Below are positions 47,001 to 54,843 of a DNA stretch of 54,843 bases, in pieces. Within the stretch, counting starts at the first letter, position 1, and every line of letters starts with the position of its first letter. A program made the position numbers and the translations under genes. The notes beneath the pieces were generated by a model. It was not told where the DNA came from. It ran no database searches and saw only the letters and a program-made list of their open reading frames with translations. The stretch comes from CAYSCZ01 sp964429655. GTDB lineage: Bacteria > Bacteroidota > Bacteroidia > Cytophagales > Cyclobacteriaceae. The stretch covers positions 1 to 54,843 of the forward strand of contig CAYSCZ010000016.1 of NCBI GenBank assembly GCA_964429655.1, written 5' to 3'.

Positions 47001-47320
47001 TCTTCAGAATTAGGAATTAACTTGGCGGTCAATTTGTAATCCTTTTCGTAATATTCCAGTGCTTTTTCAGGGTCGTTTATTTCATAAAGATATGCCTCTG
47101 CCAACATATTATAAATAGCAGCAGTGGTGGTATCTTGATTATCCTCAAATATGCTTAATGCTTTATCCTCGAGATCTAAAATACCTTGATGGTCATAGTC
47201 AATAAAGTATTTATTGAGTTTACCCCATACTTTTTTAGCTTCCTTACTTTCAAAACCATCCTGGGCAATGGCTTGTGTCCAAATTGAAAGGATTGAAAAA
47301 AAAATAATAACTCTTTTCAT
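44087..47320 (-). CDS. Exported TPR-CHAT protease-like protein (second of tandem pair)
   Basis: Protein of 1077 residues. Signal peptide 1-19 (ending TQAIAQ). TPR hairpins fill about 30-450 (for example ALEYYEKDYKLTAKLIPNSE and YKKAEKNFQDAITAFEAIG), then a helical region to about 620. A C-terminal CHAT (caspase-like) domain from about 635 holds catalytic His916 in LHIATHGFF and Cys991 in LSACETGLGE. Inside the domain, about 795-855, is an Arg/Gly-rich insertion (RGDERGTRGN and similar). Very similar to the upstream paralogue, 13 bp away. CHAT proteins are clan CD cysteine peptidases; substrate here unknown. Confidence 0.9.
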   Translation of the reverse strand: MKRVIIFFSILSIWTQAIAQDGFESKEAKKVWGKLNKYFIDYDHQGILDLEDKALSIFEDNQDTTTAAIYNMLAEAYLYEINDPEKALEYYEKDYKLTAKLIPNSEDKAISAKGLAGLYDELGFYEKSEELYLSNLDFFEEKYGDRSYEYFDAALELSIHYQYVGDIDKGIDLLKPILRKVDKSEDLYPLMLNTLANLYFDLGSYKKAEKNFQDAITAFEAIGMYASLENIATLNSLSALYNEIGKINIAESLSLESLDIVNKLEGDNTDILTNLYYSLADHYTVLGNYEKAIEYLMSVVEMDKEYYGTNSFNYVNSLNLLGIAHNLNGDYESAQSNLELALEISRNNEDLIYERPYVMQNLANLNIAIGQYNEALSLLEDAATLNLDLYGENIQYATIQYYLGDAHLKLKDKRKAREFLESSRKIRKKTIGTFHNMYVRSLNKLAILDWTENENNNAKKLFKEIFDIYFKQIEAFFPVLSEEEKANFYYNKIKYTFEQFNSFAIQEMENDPALIGDMYDYQLATKGLILYATNKVRKSILNSGDSVLIDRFNTWISYKEQLSKLFSSTEGDLEIRNKKIDSLSYLSERLEKELGRESADFANVYSKKRISWKDVQKNLKEGEAAIEIVRFRKFNPDSGGYYTRDINYAALIVKPDTKNNPEIAIFKNGRRLENRYLANYRNAIKYQVEESYSYNLFWKPIANKLEGIEKIYFAPDGVYNQVSIYSLRNSETGNYTVDELDIRVVNNTKDLVLRADSDDDDNKLGAEFFGFPNYNMGNLERMIAEQQASEATAEEVATAVSQGRGDERGTRGNERGGVRGATRDVRGGRGVRSGEGSEQLFSSSRGIPRGLRGNIQRYMNGNNLLVLLPGTKKEIETIKELYDKNNYDYNTYMEDAAMESKIKNIKNPSTLHIATHGFFLENQEPEPGEEIDTYVENPLLRAGIILAGANSFLTTGSISDQNENGEDGILTAYEAMNMNLDDTDLVVLSACETGLGEVQNGEGVYGLQRAFQIAGAESVIMSMWTVDDAATQELMTAFYEEWLKTGDKHESFKKAQRIIKDKWVSPYYWGPFVMVGM

Positions 47321-47333
47321 TATTGTAATTCTT

Positions 47334-50300
47334 TTAATTTCCTACCATGACGAAGGCACCCCAGTAGTAGGGGGCCTCCCACTTTTCTTTTATTTGTTTT
47401 TGAGCTTTTTTGAAGGCATCGTGTTTATCTCCGGTTTTTAACCATTCATTGTAGAATGCTGTCATCAGTTCTTGAGTGGCGGCATCATCTACCGACCACA
47501 TGCTCATTATCAAGCTTTCAACACCTGCAATTTGAAAAGCCCTTTGTAGACCAAATACACCTTCTCCATTGAGTACTTCTCCAAGACCGGTTTCGCAGGC
47601 AGACAATACCACAAGATCCGTATCATCAAGGTATAAATTCATGGCTTCATAGGCGGTAAGAATACCGTCATCCCCATCTGTGGTGCCTCCACCTATGCTT
47701 CCGGTAGACAAAAAGCTGTTGGCACCAGCCAGTATCAACCCTGACCTGAGTAAAGGATTTTCAACATAAGGATCAACCGCTTCATTATTTTCGGTTTCCT
47801 GGTTTTCTAAGAAAAAACCATGCGTAGCGATATGGAGTGTAGAAGGATTTTTTACCTCTTTAATACTTTTTTCCATGGCGTTATCTTCCATATACATGCC
47901 GTAGGGTAGTTCTTTATTATCATAGAGGTCTTTTATGGTCTCCACTTCCTTTTTGGTACCGGGCAAGAGGGCCAGCAGGTTATTTCCACTCATGTATCTC
48001 TGAATGTTACCCCTAAGTCCACGACTAAGTGCTCCCTCTTTATTATCTGATATCAAATTAGCAATGCCCTCTTCACCACTTCTTGATCCCCTGCTTTCCC
48101 GCGTACCACCACGAGTTCCTCTTTTACCTCTTCCCTGGCTCACTGCATCAGCTATGTTTTCTGCAGTTTCAAGTGCTTGTTCCCTTTCTGCCAGCATTTG
48201 TTCAAGATTTCCCATATTGTAATTAGGAAACCCAAAGAACAGTGCCTTTTTTGATTTGTAGTCATCCTTGTTTTTACCATTATTAATCACAAGATCTTTC
48301 GTGTTGGTTAGAACTCTAATATCCACTTCATCGACGGTATAATTTTTTGTTTTGGAGTTTTGAAGCGTATAAATGCTGATTTGGTTATAGACACCATCGG
48401 GTGAGAAATAAATCTTCGATATGCCGTTAAGATTATTGGCTATAGGCCTCCAAAACAGGTTATAAGAATAACTTTCTTCTACTTTATATCTGATGGCATT
48501 GCGGTAATTTGCCAGATACTTGTTTTCCATTTTTTTACCATCTTCTATAAAGACTAGCTCCGGATTTTTTTTCGTATTGGGCTTAACAATAAGTGCGGCA
48601 TAGTGTACGTCACCGGTAAAATAACCGCCTGAATCCGGGTTGAATTTTCTGAACCTAACAATTTCTACAGCTGCTTCACCTTCCTTAAGCTTGTCCCTGA
48701 CATCCTTCCAGGTTATTCTGTCTTTAGTATAAACTTCTGAAAATGCTGAGGATTCTTTTCCCAGTTCCTTTTCTAATCGATTAGCAAGGAAGGATAGGGA
48801 ATCAATTTTTTGGTTTCTCTCTTCCAGGTCAGTCTCCGTAGAGCTAAACAATTTTGACAACTGCTCTTTATATGAAATCCATGTATTGTATTTATCAATG
48901 AGCAATGAATCACTGCTGTTTAGAATTGTTTCCCTTACTTTATTGGTAGCATAGAGAATGAGACCTTTTGTAGCTAATTGATAATCATACATGTCACCAA
49001 TTAATTCAGGGTATTGATTGTTCACTTCAACAATGTAGGAGTTGAACTGATCAAAGGCATACTTTACTTTATTGTAGTAGAATTTTGCTTTCTCTTCTTC
49101 ACTTAAAACAGGAAAAAATTTTTCGACCTGGTTAAAATAAATCTCAAATATTTGCCTGAATAATTTTACTACTTCGGTATCATTATGGTCTGACCATTCC
49201 AGAATAGCTAATTTATTAAGTGTTTCAGCATATTTTTGATGATAGGCACCGATTGAGTTTAATCGAATCTTTGCAGACTTGTTGAGAAACTGGCTTGCCA
49301 GATCATTATTACCAATCCTTAGATGCAGGTTTCCAAGTCTGAATAATACAGCACCGTATTTTTCGGAATCTTCACCATATAATTCAGCCATCAATAGTGA
49401 GGATTCACTCAATAATTTCAAAGCCTCTTCGTAAGCCCCTTTACCAGTGTAAGCAATTGCTAGGTTATTTAGTATGGCAGGTTTTACAAAAACCAGATCG
49501 TCATTCGTTTCAGTGATTTCCAATGCTTTCTCTAAGATTTCTTCAGCGCGATCATAATCTTCCTTATAATCATAAACCTGGCCTAGGAGGTTTAATGAGA
49601 CCACATAGTTGAAAGAAGTAGTTCCATAATAGGATTCGTCTAACGTTTTAACTTCGTTTAAGTATTCAATGGCCTGATCATAGTTTCCTAATGAGGTATA
49701 ATGATCTGCAATGTTGTAATAAACAGCACTTTTTATATCGGTATTATCACCTTGCAAGCGATTGACAATATCGAGCGCTTCTAAGGATAATTCTTCTGCC
49801 AGATTAAGTCTACCGGTTTCATTATACAAAGAAGCTAAATAATTTATAGTGCCTATATATTCCAATGATGCATACAAACCGAGATTTTGATATGCTTTTA
49901 GTGCTTCTTTGAATGTTTTTTCAGCTTTTTTGTATGATCCCTGGTCGAAATAAAGAGAACCCATTGATGTAAGCATCATAGGATAAAGCTCCATGGTTTT
50001 ATCTGCTTTTCTCAGCAGCGGTTTCAGTAATTCAATTCCTTTTTGATATTCTCCTGTATATTGATAATGTATGGCTAAATCTTGGGCTGTTTGTAGATAT
50101 TCGTAACTCTTTAAGCCTTTTTTTACCTCAAAATAATTAAGATTATCCAGGTAGATTTTTTCAGAAAAACCATAATATCCTAATTCATCATACAACCCTG
50201 CAAGATTACTGGCACTTTGGATTTTTTCAGGCGAGTTAGGTGCCAGATTAATCATTAATTTATAATCTTTCTCATAATAATTAAGCGCTTTCTGAGGATC

Positions 50301-50558
50301 ATTTATTTCGTATAAATAACTCTCTCCCAACATGTTATAAATTGTAGCTGTCAGCGTATCCTGTTTGTCTTCAAAATAAGCAAGCGCTTTATCTTCAAGG
50401 TCTAATATCCCCCTGTAGTTATAGTCTAAATAATACTGGTCAAGTCTTTCCCATAGTGCTCGCACTGCATCATTTTTAAATTGATATTGACTGTATGTTG
50501 TGAAAGAGTAAAAAGTAATGACAATTATTAGGACTGATGATAAATATGATGATTTCAT
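47334..50558 (-). CDS. Exported TPR-CHAT protease-like protein (first of tandem pair)
   Basis: Protein of 1074 residues with the same plan as its downstream copy: signal peptide about 1-23 (FTTYSQ), TPR repeats about 30-450, and a CHAT domain from about 635 with His913 in LHIATHGFF and Cys988 in LSACETGLGE. Both catalytic residues are kept, so it looks active. Its Arg/Gly-rich insertion (about 803-846, SQGRGKRGTRGGTRESRGS) differs in sequence from the paralogue although flanks are nearly the same, showing fast change. The pair arose by tandem duplication and is probably co-transcribed. It is divergent from the small membrane ORF and the fibre-like gene. Confidence 0.9.
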   Translation of the reverse strand: MKSSYLSSVLIIVITFYSFTTYSQYQFKNDAVRALWERLDQYYLDYNYRGILDLEDKALAYFEDKQDTLTATIYNMLGESYLYEINDPQKALNYYEKDYKLMINLAPNSPEKIQSASNLAGLYDELGYYGFSEKIYLDNLNYFEVKKGLKSYEYLQTAQDLAIHYQYTGEYQKGIELLKPLLRKADKTMELYPMMLTSMGSLYFDQGSYKKAEKTFKEALKAYQNLGLYASLEYIGTINYLASLYNETGRLNLAEELSLEALDIVNRLQGDNTDIKSAVYYNIADHYTSLGNYDQAIEYLNEVKTLDESYYGTTSFNYVVSLNLLGQVYDYKEDYDRAEEILEKALEITETNDDLVFVKPAILNNLAIAYTGKGAYEEALKLLSESSLLMAELYGEDSEKYGAVLFRLGNLHLRIGNNDLASQFLNKSAKIRLNSIGAYHQKYAETLNKLAILEWSDHNDTEVVKLFRQIFEIYFNQVEKFFPVLSEEEKAKFYYNKVKYAFDQFNSYIVEVNNQYPELIGDMYDYQLATKGLILYATNKVRETILNSSDSLLIDKYNTWISYKEQLSKLFSSTETDLEERNQKIDSLSFLANRLEKELGKESSAFSEVYTKDRITWKDVRDKLKEGEAAVEIVRFRKFNPDSGGYFTGDVHYAALIVKPNTKKNPELVFIEDGKKMENKYLANYRNAIRYKVEESYSYNLFWRPIANNLNGISKIYFSPDGVYNQISIYTLQNSKTKNYTVDEVDIRVLTNTKDLVINNGKNKDDYKSKKALFFGFPNYNMGNLEQMLAEREQALETAENIADAVSQGRGKRGTRGGTRESRGSRSGEEGIANLISDNKEGALSRGLRGNIQRYMSGNNLLALLPGTKKEVETIKDLYDNKELPYGMYMEDNAMEKSIKEVKNPSTLHIATHGFFLENQETENNEAVDPYVENPLLRSGLILAGANSFLSTGSIGGGTTDGDDGILTAYEAMNLYLDDTDLVVLSACETGLGEVLNGEGVFGLQRAFQIAGVESLIMSMWSVDDAATQELMTAFYNEWLKTGDKHDAFKKAQKQIKEKWEAPYYWGAFVMVGN

Positions 50559-50726
50559 GTCTATTATAATCTAGTAAAAATATTAAAATAAGTAAAATTA
50601 ATTGGATAAAACTAATTTTTATAAATAAGTAAAGAATACTTAAAGTTAAAATAATTCATTACCAATCGCTCATTTTTTATATTGTAAAATAATTCACTTT
50701 CTAATTGATAAAAAACAGGAGTAATT

Positions 50727-50897
50727 ATGATCCTTTTAATAAACTTTATTACATCAGCCATCAAACAACAAGATACTACGCGGGTTATGAATTTTGGCAC
50801 TATTGCAGATGAAACGAAGATCATTATGTTAGCCACATTTATATTGCTCATAGTGTTTTTGGTGTTCAGAACATTTCGAGGCAAGGGGAGTGCATAA
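50727..50897 (+). CDS. Small single-span membrane protein, 56 residues
   Basis: Short frame with ATG at 50727 preceded by ACAGGAG at a good distance, a polar N-terminal part (TSAIKQQDTTRVMNFG) and one membrane helix (IIMLATFILLIVFLVFRTF, about 31-49) with a basic end RGKGSA. No family recognised. It lies in the 412-bp gap between the divergent CHAT operon and the fibre-like gene, in the same direction as the latter. The rest of the gap is AT-rich with no other clear feature. Confidence 0.45.
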   Translation: MILLINFITSAIKQQDTTRVMNFGTIADETKIIMLATFILLIVFLVFRTFRGKGSA

Positions 50898-50970
50898 ATC
50901 AGGTTTTTTGTTACTTTAGTACATCATTTAAGTCATATTATTTATATAAATATTTATACAACCATCAACC

Positions 50971-53900
50971 ATGAGAACAACACTACTAACGTTTTTGACT
51001 ATACTATGCTTGGGTATAGTTATAAAAATGAATGCTCAAAACTCAATGGGAGTAGGCACCAATTCACCAAATCAGAATGCTGTTTTGGAATTGGTTTCCC
51101 CGAATAATAATCAAGGATTTTTAGTGCCAAGAATGACAACCAGCCAAAGGACAGATCCTGATTTTGAAGGTAATCTGAATGTAGGGGATATAGGTCTTTT
51201 AATATTTGACACCGATGAAAGTAAATTTTACTTTTGGGATGGAGAAGCCTGGGCAGAGCAGACCAATGGATCAATTCCTATTCAAATGACCAACACAGGT
51301 TCCATTCCTCGTTGGGATGGCTCAAATCTGGTGGATGGCTCAATTACTGATGACGGTTCTAATGCATCTGTAATTAATAATCTTCTGGTTGGAGGCAACT
51401 TAACAGTTTCAGGCACGCTGGAAGGCGATGGCAGCTCATTGACCGGTGTTGGCTTACAACTGCCATTTTCTCAAAACTCAACACTTTCAGGCCCTTTATT
51501 TGACCTTGTCCATGAAGGAGGAGGTATTACCTTCCAAGTTGAAAACAGCAGTGCTATTCCCGGAGATTATGTTATAAAGGGTAAATCCACTGGTAATAGT
51601 ATTGCGGGATACTTTATAAATGACAACGTTAATGCAACCAATCAAGCATTATATGCTCATACAAGGGGTTCAGGAGCAAGTTTTGTCGCTTTAGGCTTAG
51701 GCATAGGTCCTGCTGCCAGGCTATCCAACCAAAGCAGTGCAGTTAATACGGCAAATGTTCTGGAAGTTGAAAATCAAGATGAAGGTGGAGCAGCGGTTTT
51801 TCTTATTTCAAATATAGCCAATACTTCAAATGCAGTAACGATAAACAATCAAGGTACAGGACAGGCATTAAACATTGTGTCAGGAAATGTAAATATCAAC
51901 GATTCTATCTCTGCCAGCTATTTTCAGGGTGATGGTGGTGGATTAACGGGCGTAATTGCTAATCCGGGAATCAATTCAGTAGGCTCGGCAGAAATAATAG
52001 ACAATGAAATTACAGATATAGATATTTCCGATGTATCAGCAGGGAAAGTACGCATACTAGATGATCTACCTGGTTCAATAATTTCATCCAATACGGATTT
52101 GATAACGGGTTTGAGCGAATTGGAAACTGCCGTGGAGGCAGCGTCGGCAAATACATTACCGGAAGGAAATATTTTAATTGGTGATTCAGACAATACGGCA
52201 GCACCCAGGGTTATAACCGGCGATATTTCTTTTTCAAATACCGGAGCGGCTACAGTTGATTCAGTTGGCGGACTGGCTGCCGCAGAGATTGCTGGTGTGG
52301 CAAACGTGGTTAACTCCAATCCTGCTATCGATCTTGACTCCACCAATGATGTAAGCCTTACCACACCACTTCAGTCAGGAGATATTAGTGGTAGCTTCTC
52401 TTCAGGATTTGTTGTTGACACAGTAGGAGGGCTATCTTCTCAAATCATTGTAACAGTCGTTGATCTAGTCAATAGTAACCCAAATATAGACCTTGATAAC
52501 ACCGATGATGTAACCTTGACTACCATCCCTACCCCTGCGGATATTAGTGGTGATTTTTCATCTGGATTTCTGGTAGACTCTGTTGGAGGGGTAGCATCTG
52601 AGGATATTGCTCTAAGTATTCAGCAAATTGGAATTAATACTTCCGAAATAGCCAATAACACAGCAGCTTTATCAACAGCAGTTCTTGAAGCCGATCTTGA
52701 TGCAGACAGTACTTTCTTAAAGGGATTGATTGATGTCAATACCACCGATATTGCCAACAATACGGCAGCTATATCAACAGCCGTACTGGAAGCGGATCTT
52801 GATGCAGACAGTACCTTCTTGAAAGGATTGATTGATACCAACACAGCTGATATTGCTACCAATACCACGGATATAGCCAATAATACTGCAGCCCTATCGA
52901 CAGCAGTGTTAGAAGCTGATCTTGATGCAGACAGTACATTTCTGAAAGGATTGATTGATGTCAATACCACCAATATAGCCAACAATACTGCAGCTATATC
53001 GACAGCAGTGTTAGAAGCTGATCTTGATGCAGACAGTACATTTCTGAAAGGATTGATTGATGTCAATACCACCAATATAGCCAACAATACTGCAGCTATA
53101 TCGACAGCAGTTTTGGAAGCTGATCTTGATGCAGACAGTACTTTCTTAAAGGGATTGATTGATGTCAATACCACCGNNNNNNNNNNNNNNNNNNNNNNNN
53201 NNNNNNNNNNNNNNNNNNNNNNNNNNNNNNNNNNNNNNNNNNNNNNNNNNNNNNNNNNNNNNNNNNNNNNNNNNNNTTGATGTCAATACCACCAATATAG
53301 CCAACAATACTGCAGCTATATCGACAGCAGTTTTGGAAGCTGATCTTGATGCAGACAGTATTTTCTTAAAGGGATTGATTGATGTCAATACTACCAATAT
53401 AGCCAACAATACTGCAGCTATATCAACAGCAGTTCTAGAAGCCGATCTTGATGCAGATAGTACTTTCTTAAAGGGATTGATTGATACCAACACAGCAGAT
53501 ATTGCAACTAATTCAGGGAAGATCACTTCAGATAGTACCTTCCTGAAAGGTTTAATCGATACCAATATCACCGATATTTCAACCAACATAACAGATATAG
53601 CCAACAATACCGCGGCTATATCAACAGCCGTACTGGAAGCCGATCTTGATGCAGACAGTACTTTCTTAAAGGGATTGATTGACACCAACACCTCAGATAT
53701 TGCATCCAATTCAGTTAAGATAACCTCAGATAGCACCTTTTTAAAAGGTCTGATCGATAACAATGCTACAGATATTGCCAATACAGATTTAAACACAATA
53801 CTGGTAGCAGGTAATGATGCACTTGGACAGAGTTTACTCAATGTTGACTCTATGTCGGCAGCTAAGCTGACAGTTGGAGGGGGTGATTTTACTGTAAATG

Positions 53901-54843
53901 GCACAGGAAATGTTGGTGCTGCTAGTATCAACACCCAGAACGTGATATTTAACCCGGGTGCAAATAGTATTAACCTTGGGGCAGAGACACAAACCAGTAA
54001 CGTTTCACTAACCATCCCTGATCTTGGGGGCGTGAATGACACCATAGCACTTAGAAGTGAAATTATTTCTACTAATGTAACCAACTTAAATACAGATATT
54101 AATTTTCAGGTTGGTTCCAATAGAACCATAAAACCATTGGATAACCCATCAGGAAATGGAGATACTCTTACAATTCAAGGTGGTGGAAGTAATGGCGGAG
54201 GAGGAATTGCTGGTGATCTTAAGTTATCTGGTGGAGATGGTATAGATACAGGAGGTAGTTTATTTTTAGCAGGGGGAGCCGGAACAGCAACACCGGGAAA
54301 CATTGAAATAAATACACCGGCATCTGCAAATGCCGCTGGTGACATCTTACTATCTACTGCGGGGCCGGGTAATGGAGATGGTGGAACTATTTCACTCATA
54401 ACAGGAGATGGAAATGGTGGAACAGGTAGTGGAGGTGAAGTTGTCATTGCAACAGGTAGTGGGTCAGTTACAGGAGACAATGGGGGAAATATAATACTGA
54501 ATCCCGGTACAGGAGTAGGAGGGGGTGTAGATGGACGTGTTGGTATTGGTACCACAACGCCTTCTGCAAAACTGGATGTAGTTGGAGAAATACTAGCTGA
54601 TTCAATAAGCTTCGTTGAAGGGGTAGAAGCCAAACTTAAAGTACTGGATAATACTTCAGGTCCGGGTGATAATTTAAGAATAAAAGCTGGTAATGCTTTA
54701 ACCGGTGATGGAGGAGATATTATTTTGGAGCCCGGAAACAATGGTGGTGGTCTTGATGGGATTGTACAGGTAACCACTAACCTTAATGTAAATGACACCG
54801 TTTTCGCAAGTGCTTTTGTAGGCGATGGTTCCAACCTGACCGG
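50971..54843 (+). CDS. Giant repetitive fibre-like surface protein (partial, contains scaffold gap)
   Basis: Exported protein of at least 1290 residues running off the window. Signal peptide about 1-22 (IVIKMNAQ). The N-terminal part has NQGFLVPRMTTSQRT, common in cell-surface and tail-fibre-like proteins of this phylum. Then come EGDGSSLTGV-type beta-helix motifs (three seen, the last at 54820), roughly 55-residue repeats with VDSVGGL and SGDISGSFSSG, a tandem array of 34-residue units (52629-53750), and a Gly-rich region with VGIGTTTPSAKLDVVG near 54540. The 100-N gap shifts the frame by one, so pre- and post-gap parts read in different frames, but both are open. Likely trimeric fibre; function unknown. 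Confidence 0.85.
52629..53760 (+). repeat. Tandem 102-bp repeats encoding a 34-residue unit
   Basis: Each unit encodes roughly IANNTAAISTAVLEADLDAD-STFLKGLIDVNTT. The marker GATCTTGATGCAGACAGT recurs at 52693, 52795, 52918, 53020, 53122, 53342, 53444 and 53642: spacing is 102 bp except one unit with 21 extra bases, the gap, and a longer last unit. Neighbouring units at 52918 and 53020 are virtually identical, which suggests recent expansion or homogenisation and explains the assembly gap. Confidence 0.92.
53177..53276. other. 100-N scaffold gap inside the repeat array
   Basis: Exactly 100 unknown bases lie between two repeat units. Keeping the 102-bp register would need a gap of 84 bp plus a multiple of 102, which would also restore the reading frame, so 100 is a placeholder rather than a measured length. 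Confidence 0.97.

Noticed and set aside
44087..50558. TPR-CHAT proteins as part of a type III-E CRISPR (Craspase) system
   Set aside because: Both have signal peptides, and no gRAMP gene or CRISPR array is present in the window.
52629..53760. CRISPR-like regular spacing in the repeat array
   Set aside because: The whole 102-bp unit is conserved without unique spacers and encodes a continuous protein.
53146..54834. Long minus-strand open frames opposite the fibre-like gene
   Set aside because: They are rich in Ser, Pro and Val and simply mirror the repeats. The plus-strand frame has a signal peptide and known motifs and is open on both sides of the gap.

Overview
The window looks like a chromosomal scaffold piece from a Bacteroidota bacterium, most likely of the Cytophagales type. 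Reasons: low GC; start-proximal promoters of the TAnnTTTG class; a DUF1080 lipoprotein beside a Tat-exported Gfo/Idh/MocA oxidoreductase; DUF2851, TrhO and a cellulose-synthase-like GT2; and secreted TPR-CHAT proteins. No tRNA, rRNA, CRISPR array or phage module is visible. A 100-N scaffold gap lies at 53177-53276.

Layout. 1-3.4 kb: sugar-oxidation remnant (DUF1080, Gfo/Idh/MocA, broken cytochrome c). 3.4-6.5 kb: CBS protein and the ribosomal operon rplM-rpsI-rpsB-tsf. 6.5-11 kb: pseudouridine synthase with a PhoR/PhoB-like pair, a DUF3108 protein and an aminopeptidase-like metalloprotein. 11-18.4 kb: secreted TPR protein, a coupled four-gene glycosyltransferase operon, rnhA, a class V aminotransferase and aroQ. 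18.4-30.1 kb, mostly plus strand: xerD, pyrD, ftsK, lolA, pyrF (frame broken in an A10 run), DUF2851, NeuD-like acyltransferase, trhO, nucleoside phosphorylase and dnaX (A9 slippery site separating gamma and tau). 30.1-36.3 kb: interrupted response regulator, lytic transglycosylase, O-methyltransferase, M16 peptidase, GT9, lipoprotein. 37-44 kb: CASTOR/POLLUX-like protein, lipoprotein, TPM protein, threonine dehydratase-like enzyme, polA. 44-54.8 kb: two tandem secreted TPR-CHAT proteases facing a small membrane ORF and a giant repetitive fibre-like surface protein that runs off the end.

Three signals stand out. (1) An undescribed-looking, about 165 bp non-autonomous element (MITE-like) occurs as one partial, three complete and one diverged copy. 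It has about 18 bp inverted ends (CCCAGA..TGTCATT) and a 5 bp TTTAA/TTAAA duplication. It sits inside a response regulator and a cytochrome c gene, and removing it with one duplication rejoins both frames exactly. Its central hairpin keeps pairing through compensatory changes in the diverged copy. (2) dnaX and pyrF both need the same -1 shift (or one extra A) in A9/A10 tracts, and dnaX has a stem-loop downstream. (3) Exported CHAT proteases carrying an Arg-Gly-rich insertion inside the CHAT domain lie next to a repetitive surface protein, which could form a functional locus. Gene functions rest on recognised motifs; no database search was run.
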